Positions 22,992 to 31,130 of a stretch of 64,000 bases of DNA are shown piece after piece. The notes below the pieces were generated by a model. The model made no database searches, was not told where the DNA came from, and worked only from the letters and a program-made list of their open reading frames with translations. The DNA comes from a virus, in IMG/VR virus record IMGVR_UViG_3300019927_000044, positions 1 through 64,000 of that record; one strand, 5' to 3'. Numbering within the stretch: position 1 is the first letter of the stretch; each line of letters opens with the position of its first letter. Both the position numbers and the translations under genes were made by a program.

Positions 22992-24335
22992 TTACACGTC
23001 GATTTCGTCACGGATGGCCTCGACAGACGGGTCCACATCGAACGCATCATCGTTCAGTTCAACCAGTCCAGCAAGGTCATACGTCTCGCCATCGACCTCG
23101 AAGGCGTCTTCGTCGTCCAGTGAGGCTTCTCGGCCAGCCATCTTTTCACTAACCATCTGTGCGAATCGCTCTTCCTGCTCGGTCGGGTGGTCGACGCCGC
23201 TGTCGTCGTCGCCATCGCCCATCTCGAAGCCGCCACCGTCGTTACCATCGGCACTGCCGCCCCACTCGTCAGGTTCGTCCTGCCAGCCCTCACCGCTGTA
23301 CCACTGGTACAGTTCGTCAGCGGGCTGGTCGAAGAACTCGTCCAGTTCCTCGTCAGCATCATCGCTGTATCGAAGCCCAACCTCGTCGTAGCCGTCCAGT
23401 TCAATGTCGTCATACGAACTGTCACGGGCATTCATCGCCTCGACAAAGGCCTCGTAGTCGTCCAGTGCGTACCCGATATTGGCTTCACGCATCGCACCGC
23501 CATTGAAGCGACTGATGGAGATGAACAGCCGCTCACCGTCGATATCAGGACGGACATGCGGTCGGCGGACAGTTCGTGGCGACCGACCAAGACCGCCCCT
23601 ATCTTCGGACTTTGCCAGCTTGCTCTTATCCGTCGTCTCAACGTTGTCGTAGAAGTCAGCGTCAGCACTGCCACGCCAGCCCTTTGCTGGCTGGAACAGG
23701 CCCTTGATAAGATATGGCTGTTCACCATCATCGGGCTTCGTGAACCGCGCCCACGGCAGGCCATTGAAGTCCATCGCACGACCAACGAACTGGCCAGCGA
23801 TACCGCCATACCAGACCATTACGTTGTCGGTATCGAAGCTGTCGACAGTGACAGAATTGAACGTTCCGCCACCAACGTCGACACCCTTCTCATTTCCGTC
23901 ACGGTCGAAGGACGGTTCGGTATCTTCGTCGTCTGGGTCGACAATCTTGTAGTCAGTCCCACCGACAGACTCGTCGCTCACGTCGTCAGGAATGTCACCG
24001 ACGACGGCCTCAACGGCCTCAGTCGCCGCCTCAACCATTTCGTCGTCAACTTCCATGCCGCGCATGTAGTCAGGTTCTTCGACAGCCAGTTCAAGATAGT
24101 CGTTGAACTGACTGGTACTGACGAAGCCCTCGGGAATGCTGTCGTTCTTCCAGATTTCACCCTTCTCGACAACAGCGTCCGCAAACGTGACGCCGAAGTT
24201 ACTGCCCGTCTGTTCGGCATCACTCACGTCAGGCGAGACGATATCATCGACCTCACCTTCAACGATGGTGTGCGGGTGCTGCGTGACTTGTGGGTACCAA
24301 TCGAAATCGAATACGTCGTCGTTGGTTTCTACCAT
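22992..24335 (-). CDS. Acidic 447-aa protein, candidate recombination/replication partner
   Basis: No family recognised. It has very high Asp/Glu content, GC-rich codons and a strong promoter, as expected for an abundant protein. A central basic-aromatic part (WYGGIAGQFVGRAMDFNG, PWARFTK, RRPHVRPDIDGERLFISIS) looks like a folded domain; the C-terminal third is Gly/Asp linker and a helical tail. It shares its twin operator, with identical spacing, with the RecB-like nuclease gene at 1138. By analogy with exonuclease-annealase pairs it may bind or anneal single-stranded DNA; this is inference. Confidence 0.65.
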   Translation of the reverse strand: MVETNDDVFDFDWYPQVTQHPHTIVEGEVDDIVSPDVSDAEQTGSNFGVTFADAVVEKGEIWKNDSIPEGFVSTSQFNDYLELAVEEPDYMRGMEVDDEMVEAATEAVEAVVGDIPDDVSDESVGGTDYKIVDPDDEDTEPSFDRDGNEKGVDVGGGTFNSVTVDSFDTDNVMVWYGGIAGQFVGRAMDFNGLPWARFTKPDDGEQPYLIKGLFQPAKGWRGSADADFYDNVETTDKSKLAKSEDRGGLGRSPRTVRRPHVRPDIDGERLFISISRFNGGAMREANIGYALDDYEAFVEAMNARDSSYDDIELDGYDEVGLRYSDDADEELDEFFDQPADELYQWYSGEGWQDEPDEWGGSADGNDGGGFEMGDGDDDSGVDHPTEQEERFAQMVSEKMAGREASLDDEDAFEVDGETYDLAGLVELNDDAFDVDPSVEAIRDEIDV

Positions 24336-24362
24336 TGCATACTATTGTAGACGGTGGTTATA

Positions 24363-24427
24363 CTTAAGTCTTCTGTTTTACGTCGTAAAGCGAAGAACTG
24401 CTAAGTCTTCTGTTTTGCACCGCAAAA
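24363..24427 (-). promoter_or_regulatory. Twin palindromic operator and TATA box of the 447-aa gene
   Basis: On the minus strand, TTTTGCGGTGCAAAA (24413-24427) and CTTTACGACGTAAAA (24376-24390) are 37 bp apart centre to centre, each followed by CAGAAGACTTA. The second runs into ACTTAAGTATA as TATA box. The start codon is 48 bp from the proximal centre. Every spacing equals that at 1046-1138. Confidence 0.75.
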
Positions 24428-24458
24428 AAAAAAGGATACCGATTGAATCTCTAATCGG

Positions 24459-24668
24459 TTACTCGTGTGGACCGAGCGGAAACTCATGCGGCTTGATATG
24501 CGCTATCAAGAACGTGAACAGACCGCAGAGGAGGCCAGAGAACAGCAGGCCGTAGACGCCACTTGAGGAGATTGTCCCCAGCCCGATTCCCATTGCGATG
24601 CCTGCACACACCAGCACTCCATCTGGGTGCTGTAGCGTCCAGTCGCCAAGTTGCTGGATGATGCTCAT
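24459..24668 (-). CDS. Two-span membrane protein, 69 aa
   Basis: Start at 24668 (MSIIQQLG), which overlaps the stop of the upstream membrane peptide (ATGA). Two hydrophobic stretches, GVLVCAGIAMGIGLGTI and GVYGLLFSGLLCGLFTFLI, are separated by a short turn and followed by a polar tail. A holin-like function is possible by size and topology but unproven. Confidence 0.6.
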   Translation of the reverse strand: MSIIQQLGDWTLQHPDGVLVCAGIAMGIGLGTISSSGVYGLLFSGLLCGLFTFLIAHIKPHEFPLGPHE

Positions 24669-24751
24669 GCGTACACCTCTTGATAGGCCGTGACAGTTGC
24701 GTAGGCCAGCCACGCAAGGCACATCGCAGTAAATACGACCCAGCCCCACAT
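24665..24751 (-). CDS. Single-span membrane peptide, 28 aa
   Basis: Begins MWGWVVFTAMCLAWLAYAT, one hydrophobic helix, then a short polar end. Its stop overlaps the next start (ATGA). A GGAGG sequence with the same flanking bases precedes this start and that of the 18-aa ORF upstream, indicating ribosome-binding-site driven internal starts. Confidence 0.5.
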   Translation of the reverse strand: MWGWVVFTAMCLAWLAYATVTAYQEVYA

Positions 24752-24752
24752 A

Positions 24753-24809
24753 TTACATAGCCTCCCGAGTGGTCGGCACAGTAACGCTTGTTTCGATTGA
24801 AACAACCAT
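24753..24809 (-). CDS. 18-aa mini-ORF, possibly a coupling peptide
   Basis: Frame MVVSIETSVTVPTTREAM. It starts inside the stop of the 165-aa gene (TAATG) and ends with the same codons (EAM, stop) as that gene, so the 14-nt element GGAGGCTATGTAAT is duplicated. It may carry ribosomes to the membrane peptide downstream, or be a by-product of that duplication. Confidence 0.35.
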   Translation of the reverse strand: MVVSIETSVTVPTTREAM

Positions 24810-25306
24810 TACATAGCCTCCTGCATCTCGACACCATCGTACAGTAGCTCACTGTCCAGCTTGACGACACACAGATACTCTGCGGCACTCTTTGGTATCC
24901 ACAGTTCGCCGCTGTCAGCGCCGTCATACTCGTCATCTTCGTACATTTTTAGCATCGACTTGCGACCGTCACCGCTTTCAAGCCAGCCAGCCTGTACGAT
25001 TTGCGTATTATTGAACAGCACTGCATCTTTTCCGAGTGAGGCCTGATGGTTCAGTTCACCAAACGCAATCTTGTTCAGCGAATTGTCACTGAAACCAAAC
25101 TCGTTCTGGGCGTATTCAGACCACGTACCACTAATTATCATACACTCAGTCGCGTCGTCGTCAAGTGCCGAGCCACGTGCATCAGCACGCTGCTGGGCGA
25201 CTTTCAGCAGTCGCTCGAACTGTTCAGCAGGGATATCATGGCAATGTTCGTTGCTGTCCAGAATTTGCTGAAGATTGTCTTCGGTGAACGCTGTTGGGAG
25301 TTCCAT
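24809..25306 (-). CDS. Hypothetical protein, 165 aa
   Basis: Unrecognised acidic protein, helical in the first 50 residues (EQFERLLKVAQQRADARG), then mixed (DAVLFNNTQIVQAGWLES, SAAEYLCVVKLDSELL). First gene of a chain with two or three tiny membrane ORFs. An AT-rich box lies near -27. Confidence 0.6.
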   Translation of the reverse strand: MELPTAFTEDNLQQILDSNEHCHDIPAEQFERLLKVAQQRADARGSALDDDATECMIISGTWSEYAQNEFGFSDNSLNKIAFGELNHQASLGKDAVLFNNTQIVQAGWLESGDGRKSMLKMYEDDEYDGADSGELWIPKSAAEYLCVVKLDSELLYDGVEMQEAM

Positions 25307-25344
25307 TACAGCCCTATATTCGGATTAGGGGGTAATAAAACTTC

Positions 25345-25440
25345 GCATTTGAAATGCTCGCCTCGGCTTACGCCGTGCGTAACCGTGCGAGATAGCGTGT
25401 GCTATCACGCAGGCTCATTCGATTTCACGAACTGCGTTCG
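25345..25440. repeat. Cluster of four tandem hairpins
   Basis: Stems at 25345-25357 (GCATTT/AAATGC), 25364-25385 (CGG-TTACGC with one bulge), 25387-25410 (GATAGC/GCTATC, extended by GCG/CGC) and 25428-25440 (CGAAC/GTTCG). They fill the whole spacer between the 25306 start and the 25459 stop. The last hairpin shares GAACTGCGTTC with the 18191 cluster. Confidence 0.6.
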
Positions 25441-25458
25441 AGAAAAAGAAACTTTCGA

Positions 25459-25704
25459 CTACAGTTCGTCAATCTCGTCCATGACCTTGCGAATAAGTTC
25501 GGCGGCACCATCACTACGTTTGTGATACACTCTCGTCACGTACTCACCGCTTTCAGTTACCTTCTCACCTTCCTGAACATCTTCACAGCGATATGCCTCA
25601 TACTCACAGGTTTCTGGCATATCGCCCGCATCTGGCCGAGACATGTTTATAATAGCTAACTGTGCAACACCGCGCCGATTAACATCAACTGTCACTCTAA
25701 GCAT
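25459..25704 (-). CDS. Hypothetical protein, 81 aa
   Basis: Unrecognised. Basic-beta N-terminus (MLRVTVDVNRRGVAQLAIIN), two Cys (ETCEYEAYRC), and a helical C-terminus (AAELIRKVMDEIDEL). It overlaps the upstream gene by 8 nt. Confidence 0.6.
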   Translation of the reverse strand: MLRVTVDVNRRGVAQLAIINMSRPDAGDMPETCEYEAYRCEDVQEGEKVTESGEYVTRVYHKRSDGAAELIRKVMDEIDEL

Positions 25705-26041
25705 CAGTAATCAATGACGTAATCTGGTCTTCGATTTCATCACCGTTCACATGCCCGTCGCCGTACTGTAGCAGTGCATCAATCATCGCCTCGCAGGCTG
25801 CATTGGTATGACAATACAGCGTCACCATCGAATCGTTCCGTTCGTGAATGGCGTTGTAAATGCGCTCTGCATAATCGTCAGCAATGGCACCACATTCCTT
25901 ACGGTTGTGGTCGCCATAATGGGCGTATTCTTGCAGCACACGGGCATACCACAGCGCACGCCAGTCGTCAAGTGTTACTGACGGCGCTGTGTCCCTATCC
26001 GCTGGGTCAGCAGGAACAGCGTTATGTTCTATTATAGCCAT
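25697..26041 (-). CDS. Hypothetical protein, 114 aa
   Basis: Start at 26041 (MAIIEHN) chosen because the TATA box TTTATGTA, formed by the last codons of the upstream HNH gene, lies 25 nt before it. Helical protein with several His and Tyr (ALWYARVLQEYAHYGDHNR). Its 5' region is nearly the same as that of polB. No family recognised. Confidence 0.6.
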   Translation of the reverse strand: MAIIEHNAVPADPADRDTAPSVTLDDWRALWYARVLQEYAHYGDHNRKECGAIADDYAERIYNAIHERNDSMVTLYCHTNAACEAMIDALLQYGDGHVNGDEIEDQITSLITDA

Positions 26042-26062
26042 ACTATTGTATAATAGACCCAC

Positions 26063-26899
26063 TTACATAAAGGTGTCGGATGCTTTTTCAGCAAACTCGT
26101 CTGGGTCACAGTCTTTCCACCGTCCTTCACAACGACTGTGACAACTGCTACAAAGTGTAATTAAATTATCTAATGTATTAGAATCAGACACATTATCAAA
26201 ATCACTTCGAGGTTTAATATGATGAACGTGGTTGGATTCGTCTTTAAATTCGCATACTTGACAGATATAGCTGTCACGGTCTAACCTTTCTTGACGTATT
26301 TCTTCCCAACCAGAACCATACGCTCTTTCACCAGTACCAGCCAACTCTTTCATATCTAATCTATTAATTTTCAATCCAGCTTCTTTCAATGCCTCATTCC
26401 ACGACCCAAAATTTCTTTGATAAGTTGTACTATCCCAAGGGCCGTCATCATTCATATCCCCCTTTGTTGGCGTTCTGCCCAATTCTTCTGCAAATTGCTG
26501 TAAATCTTCTATTAATTGCCGTTTAGATTTTACACATTCTATCTTTTTATTAATATCTAATCCAGCCTCTTCTAATGCATTATTCCATGACCCAAAATGT
26601 CGATGATAAATATTTGCATATCTCTGTCCAAATTCTTCCATTTTTTCTTGTGTTGGGGGACCGTCCACTTTTTCTGCAAATTGTTGGAGGTCTTTTATTA
26701 ATTGTTCTTTAGACACCCCCTTTTCTTGGTTAACATCTAATCCAGCCTCCTTCAATGCTCCATTCCACGACTCAAAATACTTCACATAAGTTGTCGGACT
26801 CCACGGACCTTCATCATTCATGTCGTTTTGCGTCGGCGTTTTACCCAACTCTTCCGCAAAAATCTTCAAGTCTTCTATTAATCGGTCATCGCTAACCAT
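26063..26899 (-). CDS. HNH endonuclease with three DNA-binding repeats, 278 aa
   Basis: Three copies of a repeat of roughly 60 residues (each with LIxDLxxFAEELGxTPT and ending SWNxALxEAGL) precede the nuclease. These are homing-endonuclease-associated repeats (HNH_repeat type) that read DNA. The C-terminal HNH core is CQVC, HVHHIKPRSDF, NLITLCSSCH. AT-rich compared with flanks. The final codons hold the TATA box of the next gene, and the 3' end has a twin fragment next to polB (10581-10628). Confidence 0.9.
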   Translation of the reverse strand: MVSDDRLIEDLKIFAEELGKTPTQNDMNDEGPWSPTTYVKYFESWNGALKEAGLDVNQEKGVSKEQLIKDLQQFAEKVDGPPTQEKMEEFGQRYANIYHRHFGSWNNALEEAGLDINKKIECVKSKRQLIEDLQQFAEELGRTPTKGDMNDDGPWDSTTYQRNFGSWNEALKEAGLKINRLDMKELAGTGERAYGSGWEEIRQERLDRDSYICQVCEFKDESNHVHHIKPRSDFDNVSDSNTLDNLITLCSSCHSRCEGRWKDCDPDEFAEKASDTFM

Positions 26900-26929
26900 A
26901 CTATATACATAGTACCATACACGTTACAT

Positions 26930-26949
26930 GTATATAAATCCAGCGAAGT
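26930..26949 (-). promoter_or_regulatory. Promoter core shared with the GIY-YIG gene and the 38001 gene
   Basis: The minus strand reads ACTTCGCTGGATTTATATAC. The same 20 nt stand before the GIY-YIG gene (28141-28160), and CGCTGGATTTATATAC occurs at 37961-37976. TATA is TTTATATA. Confidence 0.6.
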
Positions 26950-26952
26950 AAG

Positions 26953-27234
26953 TTACGTATCTGCGAGAATCGTCACAAGTGGCTGTTCATACGTCCCATC
27001 ACGGCCAGCAGCCCGCTCAATCTTGTCAGTCTCACCTTCAAATAGGTCACGTACGTCTTCATATCCGACTGAAACATCAGCATAACCGACCGATACAGAC
27101 TCCAAGAAAATGCTGATACTTTCACACCCGTCTGGATGGCAGCGAATTTCTCCGTGGTGGACCAGTGACAGCGCCTCTGCGACAGTAATTTCAACCTCAA
27201 GTTCAAGGTTCTTCTGTTTGACAGTTGATTGCAT
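26953..27234 (-). CDS. Hypothetical protein, 93 aa
   Basis: Beta-rich protein with a short internal repeat SVGYADVSVGYEDV. Own promoter (GATTTATATAC on the minus strand). It lies between two homing-endonuclease genes. Function is unknown. Confidence 0.6.
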   Translation of the reverse strand: MQSTVKQKNLELEVEITVAEALSLVHHGEIRCHPDGCESISIFLESVSVGYADVSVGYEDVRDLFEGETDKIERAAGRDGTYEQPLVTILADT

Positions 27235-27267
27235 ACATACTACCGTACACGTTCCACGTATATAAAT

Positions 27268-28119
27268 CTATTGCCCTCCAAGAACGTTTTCAGTATCGAA
27301 GTTTTCTATAACTTCCATATAGCGCTCTCGCTCCCTTGAGCGGGCATGTTCCCTGTTGTGACAGATTTCTATATCTACTACATCAATAAATTCTATTTTT
27401 CCAGACTCTCTATATTCCTTCACATTATGTGATGGAATTCTATTCACTGGCGAGTTTGTCATACCAACGTAGTACCACACTTCATTAAGTGAATTTTTTA
27501 ATTTTATTGTGTAAACATATTGTTGGTGGTTATATAAATTATTTTGCTGCATATATTTTTTAACTTTTTCTTCAACATCCTTTGGCGATGGGGTAGACCC
27601 TACATCTGTGGCCCATTTTAATCCATCTAATAAACGAACGCGCCTTTTTGACTGCTCAAATTCTTTCATTTCAGAGTTATTAAATGGGTTTTTACTATTA
27701 CCGTTTTTAGCATCATATTCTGCAAATGTTTCGTATATTCTTCCAAATTCTTTGTCCATAATATATGATATAAACCGCCGTCCTTCTTTTGAGCGCATTA
27801 CATCCTTGTTATATGTATATTCATTATGTATTCGAAGCTTTTTACTAACATAATTATAAAACCATTCAAACCCCCACTCTTTAGCCACACTTCTATCCAT
27901 TTGTTCTATTTTAACGTATGGCCTAAATGCTATATACATATCATGTGCGAGAAACCTGCTATGCATCCTATCGACAGCTTCACTACACACTTGAAACTTA
28001 GAACTTACACTTCTACCGCCTTTGTTATATTTAATTTTTGCTTTTGTACCCACTGGTTTCATGAAATCGCATTTAGAACTATCAAACAATCCTATACGCA
28101 TCCATTCTCTCTGAGACAT
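27268..28119 (-). CDS. GIY-YIG homing endonuclease, 283 aa
   Basis: Start at 28119 (MSQREWMR) fits the TATA box GATTTATATAC. The C-terminal 90 residues show the GIY-YIG module: VYTIKL, then WYYVGMTNSPVNRIPSH with the Arg, and the catalytic-type Glu in REHARSRERERYMEV. The N-terminal part is basic and AT-rich (KTKIKYNKGG-like, many Lys) and probably binds DNA. Low GC relative to neighbours supports mobility. Confidence 0.75.
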   Translation of the reverse strand: MSQREWMRIGLFDSSKCDFMKPVGTKAKIKYNKGGRSVSSKFQVCSEAVDRMHSRFLAHDMYIAFRPYVKIEQMDRSVAKEWGFEWFYNYVSKKLRIHNEYTYNKDVMRSKEGRRFISYIMDKEFGRIYETFAEYDAKNGNSKNPFNNSEMKEFEQSKRRVRLLDGLKWATDVGSTPSPKDVEEKVKKYMQQNNLYNHQQYVYTIKLKNSLNEVWYYVGMTNSPVNRIPSHNVKEYRESGKIEFIDVVDIEICHNREHARSRERERYMEVIENFDTENVLGGQ

Positions 28120-28140
28120 ACGAAACACTTTATGCTATAA

Positions 28141-28197
28141 GTATATAAATCCAGCGAAGTAGTAACAGCACAACAATACAACAGTAGTAACAGCACA
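28141..28197 (-). promoter_or_regulatory. GIY-YIG gene promoter plus tandem 15-bp repeat
   Basis: The promoter core ACTTCGCTGGATTTATATAC (minus) abuts a direct repeat: plus-strand AGTAGTAACAGCACA at 28158-28172 and 28183-28197. Its reverse complement TGTGCTGTTACTA recurs in the gene-free spacer near 35325. Confidence 0.5.
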
Positions 28198-28277
28198 GTC
28201 CAACTCCCGTAGTCACCGCCCCGCACAACCCTATTGTTGTATATGTACTACTATAGTAAAAGAGTGTCGGTCTGCCC

Positions 28278-28634
28278 CTACTCGCTACCGCGACAGTCGT
28301 CTGCGTCACATCGCTCTTCCCACGACCCTATCATGTCAACAGTAAAGACTTTTTTATATGCATAGCGATAGTTGTTACAGTCTTCACATCGCTCTTGTAC
28401 CGCTTCATGTAGAACCGCTGTCTTACCGTCTCCTTGCCCTTCTACTTTGAACGGCTTAGAATTGGCGTGTGCTGTAGCAAGCAATGGCTGTTTGCTGCCT
28501 CTATGTTCTATTTCCCAATGGTGTCCGTTACAGCCCTCTGTGTTGTCGCTACTTTTCGACTTGTAATACGCTCGAACAATACCTGCTGTAGCAGTCACCG
28601 CAGCAACAACTGGTAGTGGGTCAATATTGAACAT
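28278..28634 (-). CDS. Membrane-anchored Cys/His protein, 118 aa
   Basis: N-terminal hydrophobic helix (PLPVVAAVTATAGIVRAYY), then a luminal or cytosolic part with two Cys pairs (CEDC near residue 83, CDADDC near the end) and several His. It probably binds zinc. Own TATA promoter. Function is unknown. Confidence 0.6.
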   Translation of the reverse strand: MFNIDPLPVVAAVTATAGIVRAYYKSKSSDNTEGCNGHHWEIEHRGSKQPLLATAHANSKPFKVEGQGDGKTAVLHEAVQERCEDCNNYRYAYKKVFTVDMIGSWEERCDADDCRGSE

Positions 28635-28732
28635 TGCAGATAGACCTCTATGGCCTACCTATAAAAAACTTCGTATTGAAAATACTCAGTCAATACGATG
28701 CCGATATATTCGCCATTGGAAAGTTGTCGAAG

Positions 28733-29236
28733 CTATTCTTCGGTCAGCGATTCACGCTCAGTTGTAACAACGACACCACTGTCACTGTCACGGGCAGCCC
28801 GCTGCACTGACGGACCACCATCCTTGTCAATTTGGCCGCCAGCCGCTATTTCAGCGGTTTCTTGCTCGGTACTATTGTCACCACCATCAAACCATTCAGA
28901 TTCTCTCAGCGCCGACTCAGCGTCTTTCATGGCGTGCTGGGCAAGTAGGTACGACCCATCACCGTCTGGGACGACTGGGACCACTGTTGTGTCTGGTTCA
29001 CAGTCACGCATTGTACTGTCACCCTCTCCGATATCTGATGGTCGGTAGCCCCACTTTGCGAGGAACTGTAGGGCTGCGTTATCGACTGTCCAGCCACCAT
29101 TCGGTAGGTCATGCGTGTGCATGTCACCGTCTGGCGCTCGAAGGTAGATGCGAAGTATTGGAACTGGTTGCTGTGGTACATTGCCAGTTTGTCTGAATTG
29201 CAGTGCGACAAGTCGTGCGAGTGGTTGGTTAATCAT
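28733..29236 (-). CDS. Hypothetical protein, 167 aa
   Basis: Unrecognised. The N-terminal half is folded (LRIYLRAPDGDMHTHDLPNG, LAKWGYRPSDIG), the C-terminal half acidic and low-complexity. It overlaps the upstream gene as ATGA. The spacer after its stop contains a stem CGTATTG/CAATACG that may terminate the transcript. Confidence 0.6.
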   Translation of the reverse strand: MINQPLARLVALQFRQTGNVPQQPVPILRIYLRAPDGDMHTHDLPNGGWTVDNAALQFLAKWGYRPSDIGEGDSTMRDCEPDTTVVPVVPDGDGSYLLAQHAMKDAESALRESEWFDGGDNSTEQETAEIAAGGQIDKDGGPSVQRAARDSDSGVVVTTERESLTEE

Positions 29237-29514
29237 GCGCTCACAACCCCTTCATCGTCGCTGTACGTCCACTGACCGTCTTCTATCGCGTCAAGCGTGG
29301 TCCAGACCTTTTTGCTGTGGCGGTGGCTCACAAACGTATTGTCGCGCTCATAGGCCAGTGCCGTGCGAATCTCTGCGATGAATGCAGTCGTGTCGATATG
29401 GCGCTTAATTTCCGATGCCTTCGGCGGGATACCGTTTTCCCGCAGTTCATCGCACAGATTGGTCAGAATGCCACTGTAAAGCAGTTCATCGCGGTCGTAT
29501 TCGTACTGTTGCAT
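29233..29514 (-). CDS. Hypothetical protein, 93 aa
   Basis: Start at 29514 (MQQYEYDRD) since the promoter with inverted repeat sits directly upstream; a longer frame would read through that promoter. Helical with a middle SEIKRHIDTTAFIAEIRTAL. Function is unknown. Confidence 0.6.
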   Translation of the reverse strand: MQQYEYDRDELLYSGILTNLCDELRENGIPPKASEIKRHIDTTAFIAEIRTALAYERDNTFVSHRHSKKVWTTLDAIEDGQWTYSDDEGVVSA

Positions 29515-29548
29515 ACACTGTTGCCTTTCGGGGCAGTGTATATAAACC
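29513..29548 (-). promoter_or_regulatory. TATA promoter with inverted repeat ATACACTG/CAGTGTAT
   Basis: An 8-bp perfect repeat (29513-29520, 29534-29541) overlaps the start codon and the edge of the TATA box GTTTATATA. A repressor or alternative initiation control could act here. Confidence 0.5.
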
Positions 29549-29554
29549 TTTCTA

Positions 29555-30055
29555 TTATATCCCGTGGACAAACGTATGTTCGCTGTAAAGGTCAAACCAC
29601 TTACCACGGTTATCTTCATCAACAACACACGCGTCTACATCATCGTCTACTTTTCCGCCAACTGTACTGTCATACTCACTTTGTACGAGTGCGGCAGCAG
29701 TACGACCACATTGCGGACACGTCGTCGGAACATCTGTATTTGAGAACGTCGGTTCATCGACGCTTAATGGGTCTGTAAGTGCTGCTCGTTTGACATACGT
29801 GAGATAGTGCCCGCTACCATAATCGTTCGGTTCGAATGTCAGTGTGACATATTCGCCACGCTCATATGAATGTACATCCCCGTCAATTTTAACAGCCCCA
29901 CCACCCATATCTTCCGCACCACCGTCAGTACGCCTGTCACGACCGATTACTGGGATGTTGACGTACAGTGAACTGTCTATTGATGAATTGGTAAGAACTT
30001 TCGCAAGTAGTGTTTCGGTATCGTTACTGTCGAAGTGGTCGGTATGCATCGCCAT
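29555..30055 (-). CDS. Zinc-containing hypothetical protein, 166 aa
   Basis: Start at 30055 (MAMHTDHF) matches the TATA box spacing. Beta-rich (GEYVTLTFEPNDYGSGHYLTY) with a CPQC knuckle near residue 119 and another Cys near ACVVDED. Not recognised. Confidence 0.6.
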   Translation of the reverse strand: MAMHTDHFDSNDTETLLAKVLTNSSIDSSLYVNIPVIGRDRRTDGGAEDMGGGAVKIDGDVHSYERGEYVTLTFEPNDYGSGHYLTYVKRAALTDPLSVDEPTFSNTDVPTTCPQCGRTAAALVQSEYDSTVGGKVDDDVDACVVDEDNRGKWFDLYSEHTFVHGI

Positions 30056-30099
30056 ACATACCAATTAACAGCTACCTATAAAAAGCTATCGGAACTGCC

Positions 30100-30627
30100 T
30101 TATTCGTTGCGCTGGTCGAGTAGACCGACGACCGTGAACTCTTCCTCGTAGTCGTTGTGATTTGCGCCTGTATTTGCGATATAGCTCAGTTGTACATTCT
30201 CATCATCCTGCATACTCTTGATGGTCCCAGAACCGAACACATCACGGTGCTGATTACTCTTAACGTCCATTTCTCCGTCATTGAACATCGTATCATTACC
30301 TTCTGCGGTAACAGTGACACGATAGTTGTCTTCGATGTACGCAGCGAAATCGCTCTTTGTAGCCATCTCAATTTCCTCTTCCGCCTTTTCTTTCAGTGTG
30401 CTGAGATAGACATAGCCATCAGACTGCCAACTCTCACCACTCATGTAGACGGCAGTATCATTGTCACCGTCGTCAGCAGCAGTGACAGAATTGACAACAG
30501 CGACACCATCAGTTACTTCACGACCGCGCCCATCTTCCTCTAACAGTTCATCAGCCATTTCAACAATCGTTTCTGCATCGACTTCGTGACCATCAACGTT
30601 AACGGCAAGGTCTTCAGTTTCGGACAT
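30100..30627 (-). CDS. Hypothetical protein, 175 aa
   Basis: Start at 30627 (MSETEDLAV) with TATA GACTTAATAC about 27 nt upstream. Acidic and similar in layout to 22426-22905. The promoter and the upstream bases of these two genes are alike, so they may be expressed together. Function is unknown. Confidence 0.6.
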   Translation of the reverse strand: MSETEDLAVNVDGHEVDAETIVEMADELLEEDGRGREVTDGVAVVNSVTAADDGDNDTAVYMSGESWQSDGYVYLSTLKEKAEEEIEMATKSDFAAYIEDNYRVTVTAEGNDTMFNDGEMDVKSNQHRDVFGSGTIKSMQDDENVQLSYIANTGANHNDYEEEFTVVGLLDQRNE

Positions 30628-30696
30628 TGCACTTAGGTAGAAGAGCCTATCTGTATTAAGTCTTTTCATATTACTACAAGTAATATTGACTGCTAA

Positions 30697-30708
30697 ATAA
30701 AAAAAAAA
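30697..30708 (-). terminator. T-tract terminator
   Basis: A run of T on the minus strand follows the stop of the 35-aa gene directly. Confidence 0.55.
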
Positions 30709-30816
30709 CTATGACAGTTCTTTTTCCATACAGTCTCGATGCAGGTCTGTACCAGTCTCAACACGTTCACCGAGCGGTATTTTCTCACCACAGCGTCGAC
30801 AGATATGCTCAGACAT
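30709..30816 (-). CDS. Mini zinc-binding protein, 35 aa
   Basis: Encodes CRRC (6-9) and HRDC (about 26-29), a compact four-ligand site, with a basic start MSEHI. Overlaps the upstream gene by 8 nt and is closed by a T-tract. Confidence 0.6.
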   Translation of the reverse strand: MSEHICRRCGEKIPLGERVETGTDLHRDCMEKELS

Positions 30817-31060
30817 CTGTTACAGGCTCCCCTTCTTCTTGTGGTTCGTATTTGACAGACGTAACATTTCCGTATTCCATCAGCTTTTGCCAGCGGGCCA
30901 ATTTAGACATGGAAGCTGGAAGTTCACCACTGACGTAGCCTTGTAGCAGACTCTCTGCATGACGTTCGTCAACTTCTATCGTAGTTGTCTTTATTGCCAT
31001 CCGCGTGTCAATTGCGTCAACTTCGTGGGACATGACGACTTGCGACCTTGTGAATTCCAT
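30809..31060 (-). CDS. Hypothetical protein, 83 aa
   Basis: Start at 31060 (MEFTRSQVV) is preferred over a longer frame because TTTTATTAC lies about 27 nt upstream. Helical (DERHAESLLQGYVSGELP, ARWQKLMEYG). Function is unknown. Confidence 0.6.
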   Translation of the reverse strand: MEFTRSQVVMSHEVDAIDTRMAIKTTTIEVDERHAESLLQGYVSGELPASMSKLARWQKLMEYGNVTSVKYEPQEEGEPVTDV

Positions 31061-31130
31061 CACATCACACTGTTGCAGAGTATGGGTAATAAAACTATCG
31101 AAATACTGTATACCTCTCAGACGCGTCTGT

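Noticed and set aside
23187-24350. Plus-strand frame of 387 codons opposite the acidic 447-aa gene
   Set aside because: It is the mirror of a GC-rich acidic gene (Asp codons read as Val/Ser in reverse) and lacks a promoter.
28158-28197. Attachment site or IS target duplication
   Set aside because: The 15-bp repeats are only 10 bp apart and no element or integrase lies between them; more likely a regulatory repeat.
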